Shown: piece after piece, positions 33,510 through 42,144 of the stretch | Numbering within the stretch: position 1 is the stretch's first letter | Layout of the letters: the number at the start of each line of letters is the position of its first letter | NCBI RefSeq assembly: GCF_011045165.1 | Contig: NZ_JAAKZI010000002.1 | Coordinates: 124,001-188,000, forward strand | Reading direction: 5' to 3' | Length of the DNA stretch: 64,000 nt | From: Arthrobacter silviterrae | GTDB lineage: Bacteria; Actinomycetota; Actinomycetes; Actinomycetales; Micrococcaceae | Position numbers and translations under genes: made by a program | Notes under the pieces: model-generated | The model's database searches: none | Told to the model about the DNA's origin: nothing | What the model saw: only the letters and a program-made list of their open reading frames with translations

Positions 33510-34205
33510 TTAAGTGCCCGGTGTCACAGCTTGATTAAAAACGTGCCGTCGGATCCAGGCGTGCATGGCGATGCCTGCGGCGGAGGCCGCATTGATGGAA
33601 CGGGTGGAGCCGAACTGTTCGATGGACAGCGTGGCCGCCGCGGCGGCATGCACTTCCGGGCTCAGCCCCGGGCCTTCCTGGCCGAATACCAGCACGCAGT
33701 TCCGGGGAAGGTCGTAGTTTTCCAGCTTTTCGGAGTCGGGGAAGATGTCCACCCCGATGATGGCCAGGCCCTCGGAGTTGGCCCACTCCACGAAGTCGTC
33801 CACCGTGGGGTGGTGGCGGACATGCTGGTAGCGGTCGGTGACCATCGCACCCCGGCGGTTCCAGCGCCGTCGTCCAATAATGTGCACTTCCTTGGCCAGG
33901 AACGCATTGGCGGTGCGGACCACGGTGCCGATGTTCATGTCATGCTGCCAGTTCTCAATGGCAATGTGGAAGTCATGGCGGCGGGTGTCCAGCTCGGCCA
34001 CAATGGCGTCCATGGTCCAGTAGCGGTACTTGTCCAGCACATTGCGCCGGTCACCCCCGGCCAGCAGCTCCTTGTCCCAGTGGTCGCCGTCGGGCCATTC
34101 ACCCTCCCACGGCCCCACGCCCACCTCGTGGTGCGGCTCGTGGGACTCTATGGCGCCGGCAGTTTCCTGGGCGTTTGTGACGGGGATGGCGGGGGGATTG
34201 TTCAC
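33510..34205 (-). CDS. TrmH/SpoU-family RNA ribose methyltransferase
   Basis: 231 residues. SPOUT knot motifs: HDMNIGTVVRTANAF (motif 1), CVLVFGQEGPGLSPEV (motif 2), LSIEQFGSTRSINAASAAGIAMHAW (motif 3), which bind S-adenosylmethionine in the trefoil knot. Likely 2'-O-methylates rRNA or tRNA; the exact target is not visible. The N-terminal 60 residues are an acidic, Pro-rich extension without a known domain. GTG start, leaderless transcript. Confidence 0.92.
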   Translation of the reverse strand: MNNPPAIPVTNAQETAGAIESHEPHHEVGVGPWEGEWPDGDHWDKELLAGGDRRNVLDKYRYWTMDAIVAELDTRRHDFHIAIENWQHDMNIGTVVRTANAFLAKEVHIIGRRRWNRRGAMVTDRYQHVRHHPTVDDFVEWANSEGLAIIGVDIFPDSEKLENYDLPRNCVLVFGQEGPGLSPEVHAAAAATLSIEQFGSTRSINAASAAGIAMHAWIRRHVFNQAVTPGT

Positions 34206-34211
34206 CTTTCA

Positions 34212-34217
34212 ACTTTA
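34212..34217 (-). promoter_or_regulatory. -10 box (TAAAGT) of a leaderless transcript
   Basis: On the minus strand TAAAGT is followed by exactly 6 nt and the GTG at 34205. GAAAG inside the spacer is too close to act as a ribosome-binding site. Confidence 0.5.
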
Positions 34218-34311
34218 GCCGCTTGCCGGTGGCGCTGAATCGGGGCCCTGTTTCTCCCCGGGCGCGAGTCTGGAAGACTGGGACCAACCCGGGCCAACCT
34301 CAGGAGTCGCC

Positions 34312-35106
34312 ATGAGCAAGCTGAACCACCGCAAACCAGCCGACATCGAATGCTGGCTCACAGACATGGACGGGGTGCTGGTCCATGAAAACCAGGCCGT
34401 CCCCGGCGCCGCGGAACTGATCCAGCGGTGGGTGGACACGTCCCGGCGGTTCCTGGTGCTGACCAATAATTCCATATTCACCCCGCGCGACCTGGCCGCC
34501 CGGCTGCGCGCGTCGGGGCTGGAGGTGCCGGAGGAAAACTTGTGGACGTCGGCGCTGGCCACGGCCCAGTTCCTCAAGTCCCAGATGCCGCACGGGCGTG
34601 CCTTTGTCATTGGCGAGGCCGGACTGACGACGGCGTTGCACGAGGCAGGTTTCATCCTCACCGACCAGGACCCGGACTATGTGGTGCTGGGCGAGACCCG
34701 CACCTATTCCTTTGAGGCCATCACGCGGGCCATCCGGCTGATCGGCGAGGGTGCCCGGTTCATTGCCACCAACCCGGACGCCACCGGGCCGTCGCCCGAG
34801 GGTCCCATGCCCGCCACGGGTGCCATCGCCGCCCTCATCACCAAGGCCACCGGCCGTGAACCGTACGTGGTGGGGAAGCCCAACCCGATGATGTTCCGCT
34901 CCGCCATGAACAGGATCCAGGCGCATTCGGAGACCACGGCCATGATTGGCGACCGCATGGACACCGACATCATTGCCGGCATGGAGGCGGGGCTGCACAC
35001 CGTCCTGGTGTTCACGGGCATCACCCAGCCGGAGGACATTGACGCCTTCCCGTTCCGGCCGGACCAGGCGCTGGGCTCCGTGGCGGACCTCATCCCGGAA
35101 ATCTAA
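34312..35106 (+). CDS. HAD-superfamily IIA phosphatase (NagD-like)
   Basis: 264 residues. Motif I WLTDMDGVLVHEN (nucleophile and acid/base Asp), motif II LVLTNNS, the IIA cap in the middle, motif III Lys in VVGKPNPMMF, motif IV MIGDRMDTDIIAGMEAG. Members dephosphorylate small phosphosugars or nucleotides; substrate unknown. CAGGAG is the ribosome-binding site. Convergent with thymidine kinase across the hairpin at 35126-35172. Confidence 0.92.
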   Translation: MSKLNHRKPADIECWLTDMDGVLVHENQAVPGAAELIQRWVDTSRRFLVLTNNSIFTPRDLAARLRASGLEVPEENLWTSALATAQFLKSQMPHGRAFVIGEAGLTTALHEAGFILTDQDPDYVVLGETRTYSFEAITRAIRLIGEGARFIATNPDATGPSPEGPMPATGAIAALITKATGREPYVVGKPNPMMFRSAMNRIQAHSETTAMIGDRMDTDIIAGMEAGLHTVLVFTGITQPEDIDAFPFRPDQALGSVADLIPEI

Positions 35107-35125
35107 GCCCACCCCTTCGCCGAGC

Positions 35126-35172
35126 GGGCATTTAACGTGGATGTTGCGCCGCAACATGCCCGTTAAGTGCCC
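35126..35172. repeat. Large hairpin at a convergent gene junction
   Basis: Outer arms GGGCATTTAACG (35126-35137) and CGTTAAGTGCCC (35161-35172) pair with one wobble; inner arms ATGTTGCG (35141-35148) and CGCAACAT (35150-35157) are perfect. Sequence is unrelated to the elements at 16144 and 29613, but the position is the same kind: between convergent stops (35106 plus, 35229 minus). No T-run next to it. Confidence 0.75.
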
Positions 35173-35228
35173 GTTGGCGCGAGGGGGGGGTGATGGATAC
35201 CCGACGCCGGATCGCGGGCCACCGGCTG

Positions 35229-35852
35229 TTATAGGAGCTTTCCGCCGGACGCTTCCAAGTAGCAGCTTCCGCACAGGGACTCGTACCAGACGTCCGCCCC
35301 ATCAATGGCGACCTGGTCGCCGTCGAACACTATGTCCTCACCCACGCGCCGGGTGTTGAACAGGGCCTTTCGCCCGCACCGGCAGATGGTTTTCAGCTCC
35401 TCGAGCGAATGCGCAATCTCCAGCAGGCGGGCGGCGCCCGGAAACGCCCTGGTGCGGAAGTCCGTGCGCAGCCCGTAGGCAATGACGGGCACGCGGTCCA
35501 GGACGGCAATCCGGAACAGGTCGTCAACCTGCGAGGGCGTCAGGAACTGGGCCTCGTCCACCAGCAGGCAGGCCACCGGCGGCACCTGGACGTGCTCCAG
35601 CAGGGCATCGGGGTCGTCGCCCGCCGCCTGCGCAGCGAAGACGGCCCGGGCGTCGTCGTCCGGCTGGATGAGGAAGTCCACGTTGCGGGTCATGCCAAGC
35701 CGGGACACGATTTCCCCGGCACCCTTGGTGTCGATCCCCGGCTTGGCCAGCAGCACCCGCTGGCCGCGCTCCTCATAGTTGAAGGCAACCTGCAGCAGCC
35801 CGGTCGACTTGCCGGAATTCATCGCGCCGTGGCGGAAGTAAAGCTTGGACAA
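35229..35852 (-). CDS. tdk: Thymidine kinase
   Basis: 207 residues, type II thymidine kinase. P-loop HGAMNSGKSTGLLQ, LLVDEAQFL (Walker B-like), YGLRTDFRTRAFPGA (lasso loop), and zinc cysteines in ICRCGRKALFNTR and SLCGSCY. Salvages thymidine to dTMP in the cytosol. Single gene; pyrE lies upstream on the same strand after a 160-bp gap in which I see no other gene. Confidence 0.95.
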   Translation of the reverse strand: MSKLYFRHGAMNSGKSTGLLQVAFNYEERGQRVLLAKPGIDTKGAGEIVSRLGMTRNVDFLIQPDDDARAVFAAQAAGDDPDALLEHVQVPPVACLLVDEAQFLTPSQVDDLFRIAVLDRVPVIAYGLRTDFRTRAFPGAARLLEIAHSLEELKTICRCGRKALFNTRRVGEDIVFDGDQVAIDGADVWYESLCGSCYLEASGGKLL

Positions 35853-36013
35853 AACGGCCTTTCAAATTGTGGCAGGGTCCGGTGGCGGTGCCGGAGGACC
35901 GCCATTTTCCATCGGGCTGTCCGACGCGTCGGCCGCAGGCGGCCTTGGGCGTCTCCTTTACGCCGGACTACAAAAATGCCGGCCCCTCCGGCGGAGGCGC
36001 CGCGCGGGGCGTG

Positions 36014-36580
36014 CTACTCGAGGCCGAGTTCGTCCTTGCCGAAGGCGAACAGGTAGGGGACGCCGGCCTCTGTTTCGATGCGTTCCTTGGCGCCGGTGTC
36101 GCGGTCCACGATGACGGCGACGGCTTGGATGTTGCCGCCAGCCTTCCGCACGCCTTCGACGGCGGCCAGTGCGGAACCGCCCGTGGTCGAGGTGTCTTCG
36201 AGCACCACCACGCGGCGCCCGTCAACGCCGGGGCCTTCCACCTGGCGGCCCATGCCATAGGACTTCTGCGCCTTGCGGACCACGAACGCATCGACGGCCC
36301 GGCCGGCGTCGGCCGCGGCATGCATGAGGGCGGTGCCCACGGGGTCTGCCCCCATCGTCAGCCCGCCTGCCGTCTCAAACTCAATGCCGGCGTCGTCCAG
36401 CATGGCCAGCATGACCCGGCCGGCCAGGCGGGAGGCTTCGTGGTGGAGGGTGATGCGGCGCAGGTCGATGTAGTAGTCGGCTTCCTTGCCGGAAGAGAGG
36501 ATCACCTTGCCGCGGACCACGGCCAGTTCCTTGATGAGTTCGAGCAGGCGGGCGCGGTCGGCGGCAAAAGTCTGGGTCAT
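36014..36580 (-). CDS. pyrE: Orotate phosphoribosyltransferase
   Basis: 188 residues from ATG 36580, the usual PyrE length. Contains VRGKVILSSGKEADYYIDLR, GGLTMGADPVGTALM, FVVRKAQKSYGMGRQVEG (catalytic Lys loop), and the PRPP site VVVLEDTSTTGGSAL. Makes orotidine monophosphate in pyrimidine synthesis. The 22 extra residues in the longer frame (to 36646) are Arg/Pro-rich and non-homologous. Isolated from other pyr genes. Confidence 0.96.
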   Translation of the reverse strand: MTQTFAADRARLLELIKELAVVRGKVILSSGKEADYYIDLRRITLHHEASRLAGRVMLAMLDDAGIEFETAGGLTMGADPVGTALMHAAADAGRAVDAFVVRKAQKSYGMGRQVEGPGVDGRRVVVLEDTSTTGGSALAAVEGVRKAGGNIQAVAVIVDRDTGAKERIETEAGVPYLFAFGKDELGLE

Positions 36581-36650
36581 GGCCTCCATTCTAAATGGTT
36601 GCCGGGCACGCCCGCGGCACGCCGGCGGACGCGGACGCTGACGCAAAGGA

Positions 36651-36680
36651 ACGGCCCGCGCAATGTAACGCGCAGGCCGT
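36651..36680. terminator. Possible terminator hairpin after the SsuA/TauA-type gene
   Basis: ACGGCC (36651-36656) pairs with GGCCGT (36675-36680), and inside it GCGC pairs with GCGC around a short loop. Located 26 bp past the substrate-binding protein stop on its strand. No long T-run. Confidence 0.45.
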
Positions 36681-36706
36681 CCCCTTGGATCAATGAAGCA
36701 TCGCTT

Positions 36707-37795
36707 CTAGCCGTCGGCACCGGCCGGGGTTGTGGTGGTGGTGAAGCCTTCCAGCTTGTTCGCGGCAATCGCGTACTTGTTGGTGAAGGTGCCGGCAATG
36801 GTGACCTTGGAGGTGTCCACGCCGTTGCCCTTCTCCATGGCGAAGATGACCTTCGGGCCGCCTGCAGGCATGATGCCGTCAGGCAGGAACTGTCCCTTGT
36901 CCGTGGTCAGCCCGGCAACGTACTGGTCCTTGCTGATGGTGCTGTTCTGGACGTACGACGACGGCAGCTTGTCCGCGATGTCCGCTGCGGTGTGCGTGTT
37001 GATCCAGTGCATGGTCGCGACCAGGGCGTCCACCACCTTCTGCGCGGCGTCCTCGTGGTCCTTAACCCAGCTGGCGTTGGCCAGCAGCCCGGCAGCAGGC
37101 CAGTCGCCGCCCAGCGCCTTCGTGGCACCGGCCGAGGTGGCCAGGTCGACGGCGGTGTAGGCCAGCTTCTTGCTCTCCAGCGCCCCGACGGTGGGTTGCG
37201 TGGTCATGACACAGTCCGCGGACTTGCGCTGGATGGCGGCGATGGCGGTGGAGCCTGCGCCGACGGCGAGGGTGTGGTAGTCCTTCTTGGTGATGCCGGC
37301 CTGCGAGGCCACGAACTGGGTCAGTTCGTCGGTGCCGGAGCCAAGGTCCGTGACGCCCATGGTCTTGCCCTTGAAGTCCGCCGGGGAGTGGACGCCGCTG
37401 TCCGTGCCGCACATGACACGCTCACCCGGGGCGCCGGAAAGCTGGACCAGGTTGATGACGTCCTTGCCCTTGGCCTGGAAGTCCACGGTGTGGACGTACC
37501 AGGCGCCGGCCATGTCAACCTGCCCGGACGCCATGGCGTCCTCGGCGCCGACGCCACCGTTCTGCTCCGTGGAAAGCTCCACGTTGACGCCGTACTTCTT
37601 GTAGTACCCCAGCTGCTGGGCCAGCTCGTAGGGCAGGTAGATCTGCTTGTCGATGCCGCCCACCATCATTTTGACGGTGGGAACCGAGGCTGCTGCACCG
37701 TTGCTGCCGCCTGCGGTGCTGCCGCCGCCACAGGCCGCCAGGCTGAGCGCCAGTGCGCCGGTTGCGGCGACGGCATAGATCTTGTTCTTGTTCAT
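36707..37795 (-). CDS. ABC importer substrate-binding lipoprotein (NMT1/SsuA/TauA-like)
   Basis: 362 residues. Lipoprotein signal with lipobox LAACGG (Cys ~22). The mature part is a NMT1/SsuA-like periplasmic-binding fold: YLPYELAQQLGYYKKYGVNVEL, GQVDMAGAWYVHTVDFQAKGKD, KGKTMGVTDLGSGTDELTQFV. Relatives bind sulfonates, nitrate, taurine, riboflavin or thiamin precursors, or aromatic acids. The ligand is unknown. Last gene of an ATPase-permease-binding protein operon. Confidence 0.9.
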   Translation of the reverse strand: MNKNKIYAVAATGALALSLAACGGGSTAGGSNGAAASVPTVKMMVGGIDKQIYLPYELAQQLGYYKKYGVNVELSTEQNGGVGAEDAMASGQVDMAGAWYVHTVDFQAKGKDVINLVQLSGAPGERVMCGTDSGVHSPADFKGKTMGVTDLGSGTDELTQFVASQAGITKKDYHTLAVGAGSTAIAAIQRKSADCVMTTQPTVGALESKKLAYTAVDLATSAGATKALGGDWPAAGLLANASWVKDHEDAAQKVVDALVATMHWINTHTAADIADKLPSSYVQNSTISKDQYVAGLTTDKGQFLPDGIMPAGGPKVIFAMEKGNGVDTSKVTIAGTFTNKYAIAANKLEGFTTTTTPAGADG

Positions 37796-37861
37796 GGTTT
37801 TGTTCCTTTGGTTGATGCGAAGAATAAAAGAATTGGCTGGCGAAAAAAGAAGCTGCGGACC

Positions 37862-38734
37862 TTAGATGGCCTGTGCCTCGGAACGGCTCGGCGGGCGCCA
37901 CTTCAGCAGGGTGGACTCCAACAGGCTGATGAGGTATTCCGCGCCCAGCGTGACCACGGCGATGATCACCATGCAGGCGAAGACCGTGTTGGGGTCGAAG
38001 GTGCCCTGGGCCTGGCTGATGATCAGCCCCACGCCGTGCTGGGCACCCAACACCTCTGCCACCAGCGCACCGATGATCGCGAAGCCGAAGGCCGTGTGCA
38101 GGCTGGCGATGATCCAGGTCATGGCCGACGGGATAGTCACGTGCATGGCCACCTGGAGCGGCGAGGCACCCAGGACACGCACGTTCGAGACCAGGTTTTG
38201 GTCCACCTCGCGGACACCCTGGAAGGCGTTGAAGAACACCACGAAGAACACCAGGACTGCGGCCAGGAGCACTTTCGGGCCCATGCCGAGCCCGAAGGCC
38301 ACGATGAAGATCGAGCCCAGAACGATGCGGGGAATGGAATTGACGATCCGGATGTACGGGCCGACAACGTCCGACAGGTACCGGTTGGAGCCCAGCAGGA
38401 TCCCCAGAATGACGCCGGCCAGGGTGCCGCCGAGGAAGCCTAGCAGCGCCTCCTGCACCGTGATCCACAGGTTCTCCCAGATGCTGCCGAAGGCCGTGCC
38501 GTCGGTGAAGAGCTTGACCAGGCTGTTCCAGACTTCAGTTGGCTGGCCGAAGAAGAACTTGTCCACCCAGCCAACCGCTGTGAACCACTGCCAACCGCCA
38601 AGAACGACGACGGCGAGCATGATCCGGCCGATCCAGATCCACGTGTTGCGGAGCGTCACGGCGCGGTGGGCCGCGGCCTTCAGTTCGGCCTCCTGCTCCT
38701 GTACCAGGGGGGCGTTATGCGTTATTGAGGTCAT
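37862..38734 (-). CDS. ABC importer permease (SsuC/TauC-like)
   Basis: 290 residues, six membrane helices. The BPD_transp_1 EAA loop is FVVFFNAFQGVREVDQNLVSNVRVLGASPLQVAMHVTIPSA in form, split here as FNAFQGVREVDQ and VLGASPLQ. Its ATG overlaps the ATPase stop as ATGA (38731-38734). Forms the membrane channel for the importer with 38731-39606 and 36707-37795. Confidence 0.92.
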   Translation of the reverse strand: MTSITHNAPLVQEQEAELKAAAHRAVTLRNTWIWIGRIMLAVVVLGGWQWFTAVGWVDKFFFGQPTEVWNSLVKLFTDGTAFGSIWENLWITVQEALLGFLGGTLAGVILGILLGSNRYLSDVVGPYIRIVNSIPRIVLGSIFIVAFGLGMGPKVLLAAVLVFFVVFFNAFQGVREVDQNLVSNVRVLGASPLQVAMHVTIPSAMTWIIASLHTAFGFAIIGALVAEVLGAQHGVGLIISQAQGTFDPNTVFACMVIIAVVTLGAEYLISLLESTLLKWRPPSRSEAQAI

Positions 38735-39606
38735 GCTGACACACCTGCCGTCTGCTTGTAGGCCCGGTCCACTTCATCCTTCAGGGACGACCAGATCTGC
38801 CCCTGCAGCTCCAGGAAGCGCTTCTCGTGCCGGATTTGCTGTACATCCCCGCGCGGCCTGGGCAGGTCGATGTTGAAGACGTTCTTGATGGAGCCGGGGC
38901 TGCTGGTCATGATGACCACCTTGTCGGCAAGCGCCACGGCCTCGTCGAGGTCGTGGGTGATGAACAGCACCGAGGGGCGCAGGCCCTCCCACAGCTGCAG
39001 GAGCTCGTTTTGCATGATGGCCTTCGTCTGGACGTCGAGGGCACCGAACGGTTCGTCCATGAGCAGGATCCGCGGGTTGTTGATCAGTGCCGCAGCCATG
39101 GCCACGCGCTTGCGCATGCCGCCGGAGAGCTGGTGGGGGTAGCGGTCCTCAAAGCCGGCCAGGCCAACGCGGCGCAGCCAGTCCATGGCAAGCTTGGTGG
39201 CTTCCTTGCGCGGGGTGCCGAGCAGGACCGGGCCGATCAGGACGTTGTTCAGGACAGTCTTCCAGGGGAAGAGTGCGTCCGCCTGGAACATGTAGCTGAC
39301 GCCGTTGGTGATGCCTTCAACAATGTTTCCACCTACGGTCACGGAGCCGGCGCTGGGGTGTTCCAGGCCGGAGACCTGGGCCAGCGTGGTGGACTTCCCG
39401 CAGCCTGTGGGCCCCACGATGGCGCAAAACTCGCCCGGTTCAACCGTGAGCGAGACGTCACGGATGGCCGTGAATGTTTCCCCCTTCGGCGTAAGGTAGC
39501 GCTTGGTCAGGCCGTGGATTTCAATTCGGGCCCGGTCGTCTCCGCCGCCCCCGCCTTGGTCCGTGGGCGTGCCGCCCCTTCGTTGTAATTCTGACACCGT
39601 TGTCAC
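38731..39606 (-). CDS. ABC importer ATP-binding protein (SsuB/TauB-like)
   Basis: 291 residues from GTG 39606, with AGGAAGGGA just upstream. Walker A GPTGCGKSTTLAQ, Q-loop FQADALFPW, signature LSGGMRKRVAMA, Walker B ILLMDEPFGALD, H-loop ITHDLDEAV. The Q-loop and DEAV wording are typical of nitrate/sulfonate/taurine importers. First gene of the operon, divergent from the CitA-like kinase. The 15 extra residues in the longer frame (to 39651) precede the ribosome-binding site. Confidence 0.92.
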   Translation of the reverse strand: MTTVSELQRRGGTPTDQGGGGGDDRARIEIHGLTKRYLTPKGETFTAIRDVSLTVEPGEFCAIVGPTGCGKSTTLAQVSGLEHPSAGSVTVGGNIVEGITNGVSYMFQADALFPWKTVLNNVLIGPVLLGTPRKEATKLAMDWLRRVGLAGFEDRYPHQLSGGMRKRVAMAAALINNPRILLMDEPFGALDVQTKAIMQNELLQLWEGLRPSVLFITHDLDEAVALADKVVIMTSSPGSIKNVFNIDLPRPRGDVQQIRHEKRFLELQGQIWSSLKDEVDRAYKQTAGVSA

Positions 39607-39702
39607 TGTTTCCCTTCCTTGCCATTGGCTCGCGTACGTGAGTCGGATCACATAAACTATGACGAGCTTAGAAAGTGATGGTCAGTGGCAAAAGACTTCA
39701 GT

Positions 39703-39743
39703 AAGTTGTGCAACTTAAACGCAAAAGTGCACGTTTTGTGCAT
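39703..39743. promoter_or_regulatory. Cluster of GTGCA motifs between importer and two-component system
   Basis: AAGTTGTGCAACTT (39703-39716) is an inverted repeat with 6-bp arms, and GTGCA recurs at 39727-39731 (inside GTGCAC) and 39738-39742, with A/T-rich flanks. The cluster lies between the divergent starts at 39606 and 39786, so it is a candidate binding region for the CitB-type regulator or for auto-control. TAAACT near 39653 could be a -10 box. Confidence 0.45.
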
Positions 39744-39785
39744 TTTCTGCAAGGGGCACCCGCTGCGGGTTGGAGCAGGTCTCCG

Positions 39786-41423
39786 GTGAGCCGGATCTCC
39801 TCGCAAGCCACCCGCCGATTCCGGCGCCGGTCCATGACCTTGACCACCCAGATCCTGCTCAGCATGCTCTCCCTGCTGGTCCTCGCGGTGGTGTTGGGCG
39901 CCGTCCTTTTCACCGTGGTCAGCAACGGGACGCTGGACCGGCAGTACCAGCTCCGGGCGCTGGGCATCGCCACCACCACAGCTGCCATGCCGGAGGTCCG
40001 CACGGCACTGGCCGCGGGGGATCCCCACCATGACATTGAGGCGTTGGCCAAGCAGATCGTGGCGGCCGCCAATCCGTCCTATGTGGTGGTCACCGACCGC
40101 AACGGCATCCGCTATTCCCATCCGAATCCTGCCCTGATCGGCCACAAGCTGGAGGAGCCGGTGGCCGTCCTGGACGGAAAGTCACACCTTGGCTTTGACC
40201 AGGGCAGCCTGGGCCTGTCGGCCAACGCCAAGGCGCCAATCTTCGGCACGGACGGCGCCGTGATTGGCGAAGTGTCCGTGGGAATCCTGGACACCAGGGA
40301 ACAGGACGACCAGGCGGCCACCATGTGGCTTATCGCCGGCTTTTCGGCGCTGGTGCTGCTCCTGAGCGTGGGCGGCTCGCTGCTTTTGTCCAGGCGGATC
40401 AAGCGCGTCACCTTCAACCTCGAACCGGCAGAGATCGCCTTCCTGCTGCAGGAACGCGAGGCCCTGCTGCACGGAATCCGGGAGGCCGTCGTCGGGCTGG
40501 ACGACGACGGCAAGGTGACGGTCATCAACGAGGAGGCGCGGCGGCTGCTCAAGGTGGAGGAGACGGCCCTGGGCACGCCTGTTGCCGAGCTGGTCCCCGA
40601 GGGCCGGCTGCGCCAGCTCCTCACCGGCACGCTCGACGGCGTCGACCAGGTGGTGCTGACGGAGGACGCCCTCCTGGTGGTCAACCGCATGCCAGTCTCG
40701 GTTGGCGGGCGAAGCATAGGCTCGGTCATCACCCTGCGCGACCGCACCGAAATCGAGGGACTGGTCAGGGACCTGCACTCGGTCCAGGGGCTCATGGAGG
40801 CCATGCGCGCCCTGGAACACGAGTACGCCAACCGCCTCTACGTGGTGGACGGGCTGCTGGAGCTGGGCGAGGTGGAGCAGGCCAAGAGCTATGTTGCCCA
40901 GCTTTCCACCACCTCGCGTTCCCTGGGCGAGGGGCTGCGTTCACGGATCGCGCCGCCGGAACTGGCCGCGCTGCTGCTGGCCAAGATCACGGTTGCTGCC
41001 GAGCAGGACGTGGAGATCGAGGTGACTTCCGACTCCCGGCTGGAACGGCCGCCGGCCCTGGCCACGGAGGTGGTGACGATTGTGGGCAACCTGCTGGACA
41101 ACGCCATTGACGCGCTGGCCAACACGCCGCGGCCGCGCACCGTCACCATCCACCTGGACGACGCCGTCGGCGTTTTCATCTCGGTCCGGGACAACGGCCC
41201 CGGCGTCCCGGCGGACCAGATCGACGCCGTGGTGGTGGACGGCTACTCCACCAAGGACACCCGGCCGGGCATGCGCAGGGGCATCGGGCTGGCACTGGTG
41301 GCGCGCATTGTCCACGGGGCAGGAGGCACCCTCGACATTTTCCCGGGTCCGGGCGGTAACTTTGAGGTATGGCTGCCGGCAGCCCCGGACGCCACAAACC
41401 AGACAGGGACCGACGATGATTAA
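39786..41423 (+). CDS. CitA/DcuS-family sensor histidine kinase
   Basis: 545 residues from GTG 39786 (AGG 6 nt upstream); ATG 39834 is an alternative. Order: membrane helix (TLTTQILLSMLSLLVLAVVLG), extracytoplasmic CitA/PASC-like sensor domain (YVVVTDRNGIRYSHPNPALIGHKLEEP is the hallmark region), second helix, cytoplasmic PAS (GLDDDGKVTVINEEARRLL), then SPOB-type kinase with phospho-His in ALEHEYANRLYVVDGLLELG and HATPase (NLLDNAIDAL, RRGIGLALV). CitA/DcuS proteins sense citrate or C4-dicarboxylates. Its stop overlaps the regulator start by 8 nt. Confidence 0.92.
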   Translation: MSRISSQATRRFRRRSMTLTTQILLSMLSLLVLAVVLGAVLFTVVSNGTLDRQYQLRALGIATTTAAMPEVRTALAAGDPHHDIEALAKQIVAAANPSYVVVTDRNGIRYSHPNPALIGHKLEEPVAVLDGKSHLGFDQGSLGLSANAKAPIFGTDGAVIGEVSVGILDTREQDDQAATMWLIAGFSALVLLLSVGGSLLLSRRIKRVTFNLEPAEIAFLLQEREALLHGIREAVVGLDDDGKVTVINEEARRLLKVEETALGTPVAELVPEGRLRQLLTGTLDGVDQVVLTEDALLVVNRMPVSVGGRSIGSVITLRDRTEIEGLVRDLHSVQGLMEAMRALEHEYANRLYVVDGLLELGEVEQAKSYVAQLSTTSRSLGEGLRSRIAPPELAALLLAKITVAAEQDVEIEVTSDSRLERPPALATEVVTIVGNLLDNAIDALANTPRPRTVTIHLDDAVGVFISVRDNGPGVPADQIDAVVVDGYSTKDTRPGMRRGIGLALVARIVHGAGGTLDIFPGPGGNFEVWLPAAPDATNQTGTDDD

Positions 41424-42084
41424 GACACTGGTGGTCGACGACGACTTCCGGGTGGCCCGCATCCATGCCGCCAGGGTGGCCCGGGTGGAGGGCTTTGAAT
41501 GCGTGGGGGAGGTGTACAGCGCCGCCGCGGCGCGGGAGGCCATTGCCCGGCTGTCCCCCGACCTGCTCCTCCTCGACGTGCACCTGCCGGATGAGGACGG
41601 ACTGTCCCTGCTGCGGTCCCTGCAGGCTGCGGGCACGGAGGTTGACTGCATCATCATCACCGCCGCACGGGACCTGGCCACGGTCCGTTCCGCCATGAGC
41701 AGCGGCGCCGTCTATTACCTGGTCAAGCCGTTCAGCTTTGAGCAGCTGCGCACACAGTTGGAGGCCTACCAGAGGTGGCGCCAGGAGCTGGACTCGGCCC
41801 CGTCGGCCAGCCAGGCAGTTGTCGACAGCCTGTACCACACCCGGTCCGCCGCGGTTCGCCCCGCTGCGCCCGGCCCCAGGCTCCAGCCCACCATGCAAAA
41901 AGTGCTCGACGCCGTCCGTGCTGCGGGCGGGCCCATCAGTGCGGCGGAAATCGCCGAAAGCCTTGGGGTCAGCCGGCCCACGGCCCAGCGCTACCTGGGC
42001 GCCCTGGAGCGCAAGAACCTGGTGGCGCTTGAGCTCAGCTACGGCAACACGGGCCGGCCGCTCAATTCCTACACCATCATTTAG
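41416..42084 (+). CDS. CitB/DcuR-family response regulator
   Basis: 222 residues from ATG 41416. Receiver with VVDDDFRVARIH, phospho-acceptor Asp54 (LLLLDVHLPDEDG), Thr/Lys in IITAARD and YYLVKPFSFEQL. C-terminal winged helix AAEIAESLGVSRPTAQRYLGALE, as in CitB/DcuR. Partner of the kinase at 39786. Probably controls the divergent importer genes. Confidence 0.93.
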   Translation: MIKTLVVDDDFRVARIHAARVARVEGFECVGEVYSAAAAREAIARLSPDLLLLDVHLPDEDGLSLLRSLQAAGTEVDCIIITAARDLATVRSAMSSGAVYYLVKPFSFEQLRTQLEAYQRWRQELDSAPSASQAVVDSLYHTRSAAVRPAAPGPRLQPTMQKVLDAVRAAGGPISAAEIAESLGVSRPTAQRYLGALERKNLVALELSYGNTGRPLNSYTII

Positions 42085-42144
42085 GGGCCGCGTTGCGCGC
42101 TCAGCGGGTGCGGCGGGATCCGCCGGTGCGCGTGGAAGCCACGC

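Noticed and set aside
35867-38443. 858-codon plus-strand frame across pyrE and the importer genes
   Set aside because: Val/Gly/His-rich shadow with no domain; the minus-strand genes are unmistakable.
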